This document shows positions 7,779 to 17,128 of a DNA stretch of 64,000 nt, piece after piece (the first letter of the stretch is position 1; each line of letters opens with the position of its first letter). The position numbers and the translations under genes were made by a program. The notes under the pieces are model-generated. The model did not search any database. It was not told the origin of the DNA and worked only from the letters and a program-made list of their open reading frames with translations. The stretch lies in contig JAOMCX010000006.1 of assembly GCA_028345195.1 (NCBI GenBank), positions 1 through 64,000 of the forward strand, read 5' to 3'. This DNA comes from Candidatus Nitrosopelagicus sp. (GTDB taxonomy: Archaea; Thermoproteota; Nitrososphaeria; Nitrososphaerales; Nitrosopumilaceae).

Positions 7779-10543
7779 TCTTTCCAAAATCCTCTTGTCA
7801 AGGTATAGGTCTTTTCTGCGATAATGATTTGTTTTATCAAATAATCATCATCATCTTCTACTCTATTTTTTAAAATTCTAGCTCCGGTATCAGGACCAAC
7901 TCCATAAGCAGCCATAACGATCAATGCTGTTTTTCCAAAACTAGACAATAATGATGATACTTTCCAGGCTTTGTCAAAATTCTTTTTTTCATCAGGAGTT
8001 AATTTTTTTCCTTGATGCTTTTTTTGAATTGTTTTTACAAGTTCATGATCGTATTCATAAGTACAGGTGATCTGTTGGCCCTTACAATATTTACATTTGA
8101 GTGGGTGTGTTTCACTAGGAGTCATAACACGTTGCCAGAGTCCACATCGTGCACAAATCAATCGTTGTTTAGTCTCCATGAGACGTTTTCTAACTTTTAG
8201 TAACATTTCTTTGTCTATACTTGCAGGATTTGTATACGACATCACAGTTTGATCTAATACGGGTTCTGCCAATTTAGAAAATTTATCAACATCAATCCAT
8301 TCAATCTCAATTTTATTTTGTTTGATTAACTCGATGATTTTTTGAGCACCTTCAAGGTCAAATTTTTCATGAAATAATTCTCTAAATGCCTCTTTTACAA
8401 GAGGAGTATTGATATTTCGTTCAAAATCATATCTAACTTCATTTTTTACATAGACATCACCTCTGTCGTAAAAACCAAATTTCTTTCCCACACAGAATGT
8501 TTTCCAAGTAATATCATTTTTACCCTTTAGCGCTACGGACATTATTTCATTAATATCAAAATTAGAAGAAAATACATCAGTAATGTGTTTTTTTGTAAAT
8601 TTAGACTCAACAGATAAAAGAATTCTATATGCATCAGAACTAGACTTAACTTTAGAAGCTAAAGAAGCATCTAACATCGTCTCCAAAATAATTTTTAATG
8701 TTGAATTAATTTTTGTTCCAAAACATGAATGCAAAATTAATACACTTTGTTGTGGAAGTCGATGTGATTCTATAACAATTGTTTTTTCATTTGGCATTTT
8801 AATAAAATCTAAATTTGAAACTACATCATTCATCATTTTTACTGAACCGTTACGAACTCTAGTCCTAAAGCTTCCAACTTTGTTAGCAGTTTTGTAATCA
8901 ACAGGTATGTTTACACCTTCCCATTTAGGAACCGGTATTTCTTTTGATGATCTAATAGGTAAAACATTCACTTTGAATGCTTTTTCATCTATATTCAAAA
9001 CCCTCCATTGTGACCCACGTAAAACAAAAATTTGATCTTTATCAAGATCACCTACAAATCTTTGATCCAACGTGCCAATGAATTTATTCTCTATTGTATC
9101 AATTACTTTGAATTTTAGAATATCTGGAATTGTAGATAGATTTTGAAAATGATATTTTGTTGCAAAAAAAGCATTATTTTTTTTATATTCGGTTTTTTCT
9201 TTATTAAAAATTATTAAATTTTGTTCCTCAAGAATATCTAAAACATCAAAAAACTCTTCTAGTGTAATATCTCGAAATGGATATGCCTGTTTTGTTAATT
9301 TAAGCGCAACTTCAATAGGAACGTTTCCTACTTGCATAGATAACCCAACTAAATGATGTGCAAGAACATCTAATGATCCATTGTGAATTCTTTGTTCTTC
9401 AATTGAACCCTCTTTGATTCTTTCAATTATTGCTTGAATCTCAAATTCATCATCTGCACTTTCAGTAATAATTAATCCTCTAGCAGAATCGCCTCGATTA
9501 TGTTTACTTCTTCCAATTCTTTGCATAAATTTTGAAACTTGTCTTGGTGATCCATACTGAATAACTAATTCTACAGAACCGATATCAAGACCTAGTTCAA
9601 GTGATGAAGTACAAACAACTATACCAGATTTTCCTTCTCTAAGAATATCTTCAGTCTCCTCTCGGACTTGCCTTGAAAGTGAACCATGATGTAATTCAAC
9701 ATTAAGTGATGTTTTCTGTTTTAAAATAGATGATAAACGCTCAGATTCACCTCTTGAGTTTGTAAATAATAAAACTGGAGAAGTAATTTGTTCTTTTTTC
9801 ACATATTCAATAATTTCAGAAGCAACATCATCCATAATTCCATCAACAAATACAACATCTACATCATAATTCCTAAGAGACGTATCGTGTATTAGTTCAA
9901 ATTTTCTTTCTGAACCAACTAAAAAACGTCCAGCTTCTTCAGGATTACCAACGGTAGCAGATAATCCAATACGATGAATTTCATTTTTTGATTTTATTTG
10001 TAACCGTTCAAGACTAAGAGATAATTGTGAACCTCTCTCACTTGCAAGTAGTTCATGGACTTCATCTATGACTACCCATTCTAATTCAGATAATGCTTCA
10101 AGATGTTTTTTTTGTGATAATAAATTTACAAGTGTCTCAGGTGTTGTGATTAAAATATCTGGAGGATTATCTGCAATTCTTTTTCTGTTTGCTTGTGAAG
10201 TATCACCATGTCTAATCTCAATTTTTAAATCTTCATTTTCTGCATAATTGATAATTCTTTTGAAAACATCTCGGTTTAAAGCTCGCAATGGAGTTATGTA
10301 AAGTACTTTTATTTTATTTGGGGTTTTTCTAGTTTTTAATTTAGAAAATATTGGAATAGTTGCACATTCAGTTTTACCAGAACCAGTTGGTGCAATAATT
10401 AAACAATTTTTTTCTTCTAGAATTTCAGGTATTGCTTCTTTTTGAATTTCAGTTAGAGTTTCAAATCCTATTGACTTGAATTTTTTTGAAATTGTAGGAT
10501 CAAGTATCTTGTTTTTTCTCTTGTCTAAGTCTAGTTCGTTCAT
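7775..10543 (-). CDS. lhr: Lhr-type DEAD/DEAH-box ATP-dependent helicase
   Basis: Superfamily 2 helicase of the large-helicase-related (Lhr) family, implicated in archaeal DNA repair. The 922-residue product has a Q-like motif (about 33), Walker A APTGSGKTE (51-59), TPLRALN (motif Ia), DEVH (160-163), SAT (motif III) and motif VI QRIGRSKHN, followed by a long winged-helix/Lhr-core region. Near the C terminus is a zinc-knuckle-like cluster CARCGLWQ...CKYCKGQQITC. The first residues overlap a small membrane-protein ORF upstream by 44 nt. It is convergent with RPA, a plausible functional partner. Confidence 0.92.
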   Translation of the reverse strand: MNELDLDKRKNKILDPTISKKFKSIGFETLTEIQKEAIPEILEEKNCLIIAPTGSGKTECATIPIFSKLKTRKTPNKIKVLYITPLRALNRDVFKRIINYAENEDLKIEIRHGDTSQANRKRIADNPPDILITTPETLVNLLSQKKHLEALSELEWVVIDEVHELLASERGSQLSLSLERLQIKSKNEIHRIGLSATVGNPEEAGRFLVGSERKFELIHDTSLRNYDVDVVFVDGIMDDVASEIIEYVKKEQITSPVLLFTNSRGESERLSSILKQKTSLNVELHHGSLSRQVREETEDILREGKSGIVVCTSSLELGLDIGSVELVIQYGSPRQVSKFMQRIGRSKHNRGDSARGLIITESADDEFEIQAIIERIKEGSIEEQRIHNGSLDVLAHHLVGLSMQVGNVPIEVALKLTKQAYPFRDITLEEFFDVLDILEEQNLIIFNKEKTEYKKNNAFFATKYHFQNLSTIPDILKFKVIDTIENKFIGTLDQRFVGDLDKDQIFVLRGSQWRVLNIDEKAFKVNVLPIRSSKEIPVPKWEGVNIPVDYKTANKVGSFRTRVRNGSVKMMNDVVSNLDFIKMPNEKTIVIESHRLPQQSVLILHSCFGTKINSTLKIILETMLDASLASKVKSSSDAYRILLSVESKFTKKHITDVFSSNFDINEIMSVALKGKNDITWKTFCVGKKFGFYDRGDVYVKNEVRYDFERNINTPLVKEAFRELFHEKFDLEGAQKIIELIKQNKIEIEWIDVDKFSKLAEPVLDQTVMSYTNPASIDKEMLLKVRKRLMETKQRLICARCGLWQRVMTPSETHPLKCKYCKGQQITCTYEYDHELVKTIQKKHQGKKLTPDEKKNFDKAWKVSSLLSSFGKTALIVMAAYGVGPDTGARILKNRVEDDDDYLIKQIIIAEKTYTLTRGFWKD

Positions 10544-10619
10544 AAATCATTACACCTGCAATACCTAATGCTAATAAAATTACAGTAATGGTAGGAATTG
10601 AGTCAAAGAAATCAGCCAT
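10500..10619 (-). CDS. 39-residue single-span membrane protein overlapping the lhr start
   Basis: A short ORF beginning with ATG at 10619 encodes MADFFDSIPTITVILLALGI, continuing to a basic tail (ERTRLRQEKKQ) and ending at TGA. Residues about 9-26 form one hydrophobic span; the positive charges after it suggest a cytoplasmic C terminus. The last 44 nt overlap the 5' end of the helicase gene in another frame, so translation may be coupled. I do not recognise a family. It fills the gap between lhr and the RadB-like gene, and its composition looks like a real membrane peptide rather than chance. Confidence 0.55.
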   Translation of the reverse strand: MADFFDSIPTITVILLALGIAGVMIYERTRLRQEKKQDT

Positions 10620-10641
10620 ACTATAATTTATTCAAACGACG

Positions 10642-11301
10642 TTAAATAGATTCAGTTTCTTCTATTCCAGAATTTGTTATTTTATAATCAAATTTTATTT
10701 CTTGAATAAATGGAGATGAAACTTTACAAATATACTTATTTTTGATTTTTTCAAGTTGAATTTTTTGATGAATATAATTTTCAAGATGCATATGCATTCT
10801 TTGGTATTTTATATTATCATGAGAAAAGATTTGATTAGTAATTATAATTGGAATATTCATTAATTGAGTCAATTTAGAAAGTTTGATCATATAATTACCA
10901 AAGTTAGTATTTTTTTCAATTAGATGTTCTTTTTTTGAATATTCAAAGGAGAATAGATCAGTTATGTTGTCAATTATGAGTAAAGAAAAATCATCATTTT
11001 CAAGATTTTTTAAAATTTCAAATTGTTTTTGCGTATCAGTCACATGTGAAACATGTAAATTTTCAAGTATAGATGGAGGCAAATTTCGGGATTGTATAAT
11101 TTGAAGAAATCGCTCAGGTCTAAATTCAACAGTGGTGTCAATAAATAATATTTTTTTATTATCACTTAGTGATTCAATTGCAAATTGTAAAGCAAGTTGT
11201 GTTTTTCCAGTTCCACGTAAACCTGAGATCTCAGTAATTATTCCATTTTGTAGTCCACCTGAGAAAATTTTATCTAATGAATCGATCTGTGAGGAAATCA
11301 T
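10642..11301 (-). CDS. RadB-like RecA-family ATPase
   Basis: Recombinase-paralogue ATPase. In the 219-residue product Walker A is GLRGTGKT (residues 27-34), Walker B is FSLLIIDNI (near 103-111), and a later strand IPIIITNQI matches the L2-proximal segment of RadA/RadB. It lacks the N-terminal helix-hairpin-helix domain of full RadA, and its length fits RadB, which assists RadA in strand exchange. It sits upstream of the small membrane ORF and lhr on the minus strand, with LSm-metK divergent. RadB is the best call; a KaiC-type relative is possible. Confidence 0.72.
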   Translation of the reverse strand: MISSQIDSLDKIFSGGLQNGIITEISGLRGTGKTQLALQFAIESLSDNKKILFIDTTVEFRPERFLQIIQSRNLPPSILENLHVSHVTDTQKQFEILKNLENDDFSLLIIDNITDLFSFEYSKKEHLIEKNTNFGNYMIKLSKLTQLMNIPIIITNQIFSHDNIKYQRMHMHLENYIHQKIQLEKIKNKYICKVSSPFIQEIKFDYKITNSGIEETESI

Positions 11302-11354
11302 ATAATGAATAATAAATAATAAAAATAAAAAGTTCTTTCTAATCTAAGCAAGAC

Positions 11355-11362
11355 TTTATATT
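11355..11362 (+). promoter_or_regulatory. TATA-like box for the LSm-metK unit
   Basis: TTTATATT centred about 38 nt upstream of the LSm ATG at 11397. With the usual archaeal spacing of about 25 nt, transcription would start near 11384 and leave a leader of a dozen bases. Inferred from sequence only. Confidence 0.45.
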
Positions 11363-11396
11363 CTCTAGAAAGTCGATTCATCACAAGAGAAAATTT

Positions 11397-11642
11397 ATGT
11401 CACAAACTACAGCTGCCAAAAGACCACTTACAACATTACAAAAAAATGTAAAAAAAACTGTAATTGTAAGATTAAAGAATGAAGTTGAGTATAAGGGTAA
11501 AATGAAAAATGTTGATTCTTACATGAATTTGATTATGACTGAGGCTGAAGAATTAGTTGATGGTAAAACAGTGGGTAAATTTGCTAGAGCAATTTTAAGA
11601 GGTAACAACGTACTATTCATAAAATTAGAAGACGAAATCTAA
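11397..11642 (+). CDS. Sm-like archaeal protein (LSm)
   Basis: Small RNA-binding protein that forms heptameric rings on U-rich RNA. The 81-residue product has both Sm motifs: Sm1 with VRLKNEVEYKGKMKNVDSYMN (residues about 25-45; the conserved D41 and N45 are visible) and Sm2 with ARAILRGNNVLFIKL (about 63-77, the IRG-like core being LRG). Length is normal. It is followed after 9 nt by metK on the same strand, so the two are probably co-transcribed. Confidence 0.95.
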   Translation: MSQTTAAKRPLTTLQKNVKKTVIVRLKNEVEYKGKMKNVDSYMNLIMTEAEELVDGKTVGKFARAILRGNNVLFIKLEDEI

Positions 11643-11651
11643 TTTTAAATC

Positions 11652-12809
11652 ATGACCAAAAATTATCTATTTACATCTGAATCTGTTACCGAAGGTCATC
11701 CAGACAAAGTTTGCGATATGATATCAGATTCAATTCTAGATGAGTATCTTAGAGGTGATCCAAATTCAAGAGTTGCAGTAGAAACAATGACAACAACTAA
11801 TTTTGTAGGTGTAGCAGGAGAAGTTACATCGAAAGCAAGTTTTGATATTGAAAGTGTTATACGAAAAACAATTACAGAAATTGGTTATGACAATCCAGAT
11901 TTAAAATTTGATTCACACTCTTGCGAAGTAATGATAAAATTAGATCCACAAAGCCCACATATCTCTCAAGGAGTTACTGCAAATGATGAAAAAGAACAAG
12001 GTGCGGGTGATCAAGGTTTAATGTTTGGATATGCTAGTAATGAAACCGAAGAATTAATGCCATTACCAATACTTTTAGCTCATAAATTAACAAAAAAATT
12101 GACAGATGTTAGAAAAAGTAATGAACTAACATGGGCCAGACCTGACGGAAAATCTCAAGTATCAATCAGATATGAAGATGATAAACCAAAAGCAATTGAA
12201 GCAATAGTACTGTCTACACAACATTCTCCAGAAATAACAAATGAAGAGATAACATCACAATTAATTGAACATGTAATCAAACCGGTCTGTGGAAGTCTAT
12301 GGAATGAAAATATCAAAATTCATGTAAACCCAACAGGGAAATTTGAAATTGGTGGACCGCATGGAGACGCTGGCTTAACTGGAAGAAAAATAATTGTAGA
12401 CAGTTATGGTGGAATGGGTCGACATGGTGGTGGAGCATTTTCAGGAAAGGACCCATCAAAAGTAGATAGATCAGCATGTTACATGTGTAGATATGTTGCA
12501 AAAAATATTGTTGCTGCAGGTTTAGCAGATAGATGTGAAGTACAAGTTGCTTATGCAATTGGGGTTGCAGAACCAGTTTCTTTAATGGTAAATACATTTG
12601 GTACAAATAAAATTTCAGAAGATAAAATTGAAGAATTAGTTAAAAATAATTTCGATATGAGACCAGCAGGAATTGTATCACAATTAGATTTGAAGAGACC
12701 AATTTACAAAAAGACCGCAGCGTATGGTCATTTTGGTAGAAATGAGCCAGAATTCAACTGGGAAAAAACAGATAAAGCTGAAAAATTGAAAACAGAATCA
12801 GGTATTTAA
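11652..12809 (+). CDS. metK: S-adenosylmethionine synthetase, bacterial/eukaryotic type
   Basis: Makes SAM from methionine and ATP. The 385-residue product carries the signatures of the bacterial/eukaryotic enzyme: GHPDK (residues 15-19), GAGDQG (117-122, ATP binding) and the glycine-rich [16 protein letters not shown] loop (about 258-273). Most archaea use a very different SAM synthetase, so this version points to an ancient transfer retained in the lineage. It follows LSm by 9 nt. SAM supplies the many corrinoid methyltransferases of the pathway encoded nearby. Its 3' end overlaps the convergent SDR gene by 12 nt. Confidence 0.96.
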   Translation: MTKNYLFTSESVTEGHPDKVCDMISDSILDEYLRGDPNSRVAVETMTTTNFVGVAGEVTSKASFDIESVIRKTITEIGYDNPDLKFDSHSCEVMIKLDPQSPHISQGVTANDEKEQGAGDQGLMFGYASNETEELMPLPILLAHKLTKKLTDVRKSNELTWARPDGKSQVSIRYEDDKPKAIEAIVLSTQHSPEITNEEITSQLIEHVIKPVCGSLWNENIKIHVNPTGKFEIGGPHGDAGLTGRKIIVDSYGGMGRHGGGAFSGKDPSKVDRSACYMCRYVAKNIVAAGLADRCEVQVAYAIGVAEPVSLMVNTFGTNKISEDKIEELVKNNFDMRPAGIVSQLDLKRPIYKKTAAYGHFGRNEPEFNWEKTDKAEKLKTESGI

Positions 12810-13613
12810 TGATTCAATTTTTTTAAATTTAAAATCACATAAATTTTGTAATTTTTTATGATTTCCAACATAATTACCAACTAGTATATTCAAATCTTCA
12901 ACACCATATTCAAAATTAATATCATTTAATGCTTTTTTATATGCCAGTTCAAGATTAATTTTTTTAATTTTTATCTTAGAAGAGATAGATTTTTTGATGA
13001 GATTTTGAAATGTTATTTCTTTAGGTCCTACTAGATCAATAATTTTATTTGAAAATTTTGATGAGTGTAATGCAGCATTAATACACATACAAGCATCATC
13101 AATGGATATTGGTTGGAGAAAGAATTTTCCAGAGCCAGGTACAAGTACCTGTTTTTTTAGAATTTGTTTTGAAATATTTTTTGTTAGATAATCATCATTA
13201 CCTAAAATGTATGAAGGTCGAAATATTGTGTATTGAAGACCAGAATTTTTTATTAATTGTTCAGCATTAAATTTAGAAATAAAATATGAGGAACGGGAAT
13301 TTTTTGATACTCCTAAACCACTAAAGTAAATTATATTTTTAATATTATTTTTTTTACAAAGATTAATCACAGTTTTTGTTAATTCAATGTTAACTTGCAC
13401 AAATGAATCCTGATGAACAGATTCTGAACCGACTCCCGCAAGATGAACAAAATGTGATGTATTTTTTAATGAAGGGAATTTATTATTTTTAAAATTTTGA
13501 CGAGATATTGGAATTGATGAAATTCCATTTGAAGAGAGAAATTTTCTTAGGTTTTTCCCAACAAATCCCTTTGCACCAGATATAACTATACGATCAGTAA
13601 TTTCCGTACTCAT
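12798..13613 (-). CDS. NAD(P)-dependent epimerase/SDR family protein (NDUFA9-like)
   Basis: Extended short-chain dehydrogenase relative. The 271-residue product starts with a Rossmann glycine motif ([12 protein letters not shown], about residues 12-23) and has a Y-x3-K-like pair in [12 protein letters not shown] (near 109-120), plus FRPSYILG, the signature of atypical SDRs such as the complex I NDUFA9 subunit and nucleoside-diphosphate-sugar epimerases. The substrate cannot be told. It is divergent from the J-protein gene and overlaps metK by 12 nt at the 3' end. Confidence 0.8.
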   Translation of the reverse strand: MSTEITDRIVISGAKGFVGKNLRKFLSSNGISSIPISRQNFKNNKFPSLKNTSHFVHLAGVGSESVHQDSFVQVNIELTKTVINLCKKNNIKNIIYFSGLGVSKNSRSSYFISKFNAEQLIKNSGLQYTIFRPSYILGNDDYLTKNISKQILKKQVLVPGSGKFFLQPISIDDACMCINAALHSSKFSNKIIDLVGPKEITFQNLIKKSISSKIKIKKINLELAYKKALNDINFEYGVEDLNILVGNYVGNHKKLQNLCDFKFKKIESLNT

Positions 13614-13660
13614 GATGAGATGATAAAATATTTTATTTTAAACATATCCAGAGAAGGTAC

Positions 13661-14134
13661 ATGACAACAAAAATTCATGTTAAATTTGGTAAGAATGCAC
13701 AAGAATGTAGAGAGATTTTAGGAGTGACTAAAGATTCCAGTCATAAAGAGATCAAACAGGCTTATAGAAAATTATCTTTGAAATATCATCCAGATAAAAA
13801 TACTGAAATTAATGCTAGTAAAAAATTCAAAGAGATTACAGAAGCATATCAATATCTAAAATCTCATCGAAAAAACCAATCAAATAAAGATGAACATGTA
13901 TCAGGAGAAGACTATCAAAATTTTTGGAAAGCACAAGGAGAAAAGATGGGAGATGATATGAGATTTAATTTTGAGGAATTGAGAAGAGAAAATCAAAAAT
14001 TTGGAGGAGATTATAATCAAGAGACACATAATAGAGAGAAACCAATATCACAAAAAACAACACATTTGTTACTTTATGGGGGATTAGGTGTTGTTACATT
14101 ATGGATTATTCTTAATGAAATTCTTCGTTTGTAA
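13661..14134 (+). CDS. J-domain protein with C-terminal membrane anchor
   Basis: Co-chaperone that stimulates Hsp70. The 157-residue product contains a J domain at residues about 15-68 with the essential HPD motif (YHPDKN, near 43-48) and the preceding [10 protein letters not shown] helix. It lacks the Gly/Phe, zinc-finger and substrate domains of full DnaJ. A charged linker leads to one hydrophobic segment ([16 protein letters not shown], about 136-151), so it probably sits at the cytoplasmic membrane and recruits DnaK there. Unlinked to grpE-dnaK; the cbiD operon follows on the same strand. Confidence 0.87.
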   Translation: MTTKIHVKFGKNAQECREILGVTKDSSHKEIKQAYRKLSLKYHPDKNTEINASKKFKEITEAYQYLKSHRKNQSNKDEHVSGEDYQNFWKAQGEKMGDDMRFNFEELRRENQKFGGDYNQETHNREKPISQKTTHLLLYGGLGVVTLWIILNEILRL

Positions 14135-14168
14135 CAAAAGTTATTACATAAAAAATTAAAAATTTCAC

Positions 14169-15278
14169 GTGGATACAAATACAGAAACTAAAAAGAAATT
14201 ACGTACAGGATTTACAACAGGAAGTTGTGCTACAGCATCATCAAAGGCAGGAATTTTATCAATTATTAATCAAAAGAAAATTGAACAAACAGATATCATA
14301 TTACCAAAACGCTCAAGATTAGATATTAAAATTAATTCATGTGAGTTTACTAAAGATTCAGCAAAGTGTTCTGTAATAAAAGATGGTGGAGATGATCCGG
14401 ATGTAACACATGGTGCAGAAATTATTGTTAACGTTGAGTTAACAAACAAGATTGATAAGATCGAAATTGATGGTGGAGAAGGCGTAGGCCGAGTTACTAA
14501 GCCAGGATTAGGATTAGAAATTGGAAGTGCAGCAATTAATCCAACACCAAAGAAGATGATTTTGGAAAATGTTAGAGAAGTTGGTGAAGAATTACTTAAA
14601 AAAAATGGAATCAAGATTACAATATCTGTACCAAAAGGAAAAGAATTAGCAACAAAAACAGATAATCCAAGAATTGGAATAATTGGAGGGATTTCTATTT
14701 TAGGAACAAGTGGAATCGTAATTCCATATTCAACTGCATCGTTTGCAGCAGCTATACGACAACAGATTGCAGTTGTAAGTTCTATGAATGATGACTATGT
14801 TGTTTTAACAACTGGAGGAAGAAGTGAAGACTTTGCAAGAGAAATTATAGAATTACCAGATCATTCATTTATTCAAATGGGAGATTTTTCAGGTTACACA
14901 ATCAAACAATGTGCAAGAAAAGAATTGAAAAAAGCATATGTTGCAGGATTCATTGGTAAATTAGCAAAAATGGCAGCAGGTGTAAAGCAGACTCATGTGA
15001 AAGGTGGAAAAGTAGACATGAAATTTCTTTCTGAACTTGCAAAAAGATGTGATGCAAAATCAGAAACTATTAGTAAAATTCTAGGTGCAAATACTGCTAG
15101 AAATGTTCAAGAGATCATCATGGAAGACAAAGTAGAGGGATTTTTTGATCAAATTACAAATGAAACATGTAAACAAATGATACAACATTCAGAAGGAAAG
15201 ATTCCAGTTGAGGTAATACTGTTTGATTTTGATGGCAAAGTGTTATCCAGAACAAAAATGGATACAGAGACACTTTAG
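14169..15278 (+). CDS. cbiD: Cobalt-precorrin-5B C1-methyltransferase CbiD
   Basis: Methylates C1 of cobalt-precorrin-5B with SAM in the anaerobic (early cobalt) route to cobalamin. The 369-residue product starts with the CbiD hallmark RTGFTTGSCATAS (residues about 12-24) and contains KDGGDDPDVTHG (about 71-82) and GEGVGRVTKPGL (about 99-110), all typical. The start is GTG at 14169. It is the first gene of a plus-strand run cbiD-cbiG-cbiX-cbiC. Confidence 0.96.
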   Translation: MDTNTETKKKLRTGFTTGSCATASSKAGILSIINQKKIEQTDIILPKRSRLDIKINSCEFTKDSAKCSVIKDGGDDPDVTHGAEIIVNVELTNKIDKIEIDGGEGVGRVTKPGLGLEIGSAAINPTPKKMILENVREVGEELLKKNGIKITISVPKGKELATKTDNPRIGIIGGISILGTSGIVIPYSTASFAAAIRQQIAVVSSMNDDYVVLTTGGRSEDFAREIIELPDHSFIQMGDFSGYTIKQCARKELKKAYVAGFIGKLAKMAAGVKQTHVKGGKVDMKFLSELAKRCDAKSETISKILGANTARNVQEIIMEDKVEGFFDQITNETCKQMIQHSEGKIPVEVILFDFDGKVLSRTKMDTETL

Positions 15279-15320
15279 AAATAGAGTAAGGCATTTAATT
15301 AATTCAGAATTTTTAATATT

Positions 15321-16379
15321 ATGAAGAAAATAGCGGTTTTAGCAATTACAAGAAATGGAATAGAAATAGGTTTAAAATTAAAAGAACATTTTTCAGATTT
15401 TGACATATTTGCACCAATGAAATTTTCAAATAATGATAAAAAAATTCAGTGGTATGAGGATTCCACAACTCAAAAGATTGTTGAATTGTTCAAAAATAAC
15501 GATGGAATAATTTGTTTATTTTCATTAGGTGCAGTAATTAGATTACTTGCGCCACACATCAAAGATAAGAAAACAGATCCAGCAGTAATTGTGATTGATG
15601 ATAATGCTAATTTTGTAATTAGTGTTTTATCAGGACATTTAGGAGGAGCAAATGAGCTTTCAAATGAAATTGCAGAAAAGATGGACGCCACTCCGGTCAT
15701 TACTACAGCAGCAGATGTTAACAAAACCATAGCAGTAGATCTTGTGGGTAGAGAATTTGGTTGGAAAATTGATGATGATAGCAATGTAACTAGAATTAGT
15801 GCATTCATGGTCAACAAAGAAAAAATTGGAGTTTTTCAGAATACAGGTAAAAAAGAATGGTGGAAAGGAAAACTTCCAGAAAATATTACAATGTTTTCAA
15901 AAATAGAAGATTTGAAAGATTCTGATTCTAAGGGATATTTGATAATTACAAATGACCAAATCAACGATGAAGAAGTACTGAAAGATTCTGTAGTATATAG
16001 AGTTCCAAATTTGGTTGTAGGAATAGGATTACACTGGGATACATCTAAAGAAACTATTTTGAATGGTGTAAATGCAACATTAGAAAAATATGAATTAAAA
16101 CAAAATCAAATAGCTAGGTTTGTATCTATTAAAAAAGACAAAGATATCATAGGACTGATTGAATTGGGTAAAGAGATGGACATACCAATAGAATACATTG
16201 ATAGAGAAGAGCTAGCAACAATCACTGCACCAAATCCTTCAAAAACAGTTCAAGCGTTTGAAGGAACAGCAAGTGTTTCAGAGGCTGCTGCAATAAAATC
16301 ATCAGAAGGTAAATTAATAGTTGAGAAACAGAAATTTCCTCCTAATCTAACAGTAGCTATATCGAGGATAATAAAATGA
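15321..16379 (+). CDS. cbiG: Cobalt-precorrin-5A hydrolase CbiG
   Basis: Opens the lactone ring of cobalt-precorrin-5A with release of acetaldehyde. The 352-residue product has the N-terminal and central CbiG parts (FSLGAVIRLLAPHIKDKKTDPAVIV and LSGHLGGANELS near residues 95-110) and the conserved C-terminal domain beginning LVVGIGLHWDTSKE (about 230-243). Its last codons overlap cbiX by 4 nt (ATGA), showing translational coupling. cbiD lies 42 nt upstream. Length is normal for a stand-alone CbiG. Confidence 0.95.
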   Translation: MKKIAVLAITRNGIEIGLKLKEHFSDFDIFAPMKFSNNDKKIQWYEDSTTQKIVELFKNNDGIICLFSLGAVIRLLAPHIKDKKTDPAVIVIDDNANFVISVLSGHLGGANELSNEIAEKMDATPVITTAADVNKTIAVDLVGREFGWKIDDDSNVTRISAFMVNKEKIGVFQNTGKKEWWKGKLPENITMFSKIEDLKDSDSKGYLIITNDQINDEEVLKDSVVYRVPNLVVGIGLHWDTSKETILNGVNATLEKYELKQNQIARFVSIKKDKDIIGLIELGKEMDIPIEYIDREELATITAPNPSKTVQAFEGTASVSEAAAIKSSEGKLIVEKQKFPPNLTVAISRIIK

Positions 16380-17128
16380 AAAGAGGATTAATGATAATTG
16401 ATAGAGGAAGTAGGGAAAGAGAAGCTGGTGAAGAGCTGGAAATGATTTGTGAGAAAGTTAAAGAAAAAGGAAATTATGATTTTACAGAGTTTTGCTTTTT
16501 AGAAGTTGTTCCACCATTTATTGAAGATGGAATGGATGTATGTTTGAAAAAAGATGTGGAACAAATGACAATAGTTCCATATTTTCTATATCCAGGAAGA
16601 AAAGTGAAGATTGCGGTAGCAGATGCAATGAAGTATCAAAAAGATACAAAGATCAAATTTCTAGTTACAAAACCAATGACTATGCATAAAAAATTAGTAG
16701 AATTAGTAGATAACAGAGTAATTACCACATTAAAAGAAAATTCAGTAGATATTCCAAAAGAAAAGGTGGATGTGCTCATTATTGGACATGGAAGTAAGGA
16801 TCCAAATTCAGGAATATCAATTGATTATGTTGTAGATGAGCTAAAATCATCTTATAGAAATGTCAGTCGATGTTATTTGGAAATTGAAGGGCCTACAATA
16901 GAAGAAGGAATACAAGCATGTCAAAAGAATAATCCAGAAGTTTTGGTAATTGTTTTTTATTTTTTACATGAAGGGGCTCATGTAAAGATAGATGTCAATA
17001 ACGATCTATTACCAGCTTTAGACAATGCAAATTTAAAGAAAGTATTTGTTACAAAACACTTAGGTACAGATGAGAAAATGATTGATTTAATTTTAGAAAG
17101 AGCTAAAGAGGTAGAAGATGCAAACTAG
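16376..17128 (+). CDS. cbiX: Sirohydrochlorin cobaltochelatase CbiX, two-half form
   Basis: Inserts cobalt into sirohydrochlorin, the entry to anaerobic corrinoid synthesis. The 250-residue protein is a tandem of two CbiX halves. The C-terminal half has both metal-handling histidines (GHGS at 137-140 with H138, and H202 in FLHEGAHVKID). In the N-terminal half the corresponding positions appear to be R10 (DRGS) and K76 (GRKVKIA), so that half probably serves structure only. Archaeal CbiX is usually a single half of about 120-140 residues. The gene overlaps cbiG by 4 nt and cbiC by 11 nt. Confidence 0.9.
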   Translation: MKRGLMIIDRGSREREAGEELEMICEKVKEKGNYDFTEFCFLEVVPPFIEDGMDVCLKKDVEQMTIVPYFLYPGRKVKIAVADAMKYQKDTKIKFLVTKPMTMHKKLVELVDNRVITTLKENSVDIPKEKVDVLIIGHGSKDPNSGISIDYVVDELKSSYRNVSRCYLEIEGPTIEEGIQACQKNNPEVLVIVFYFLHEGAHVKIDVNNDLLPALDNANLKKVFVTKHLGTDEKMIDLILERAKEVEDAN

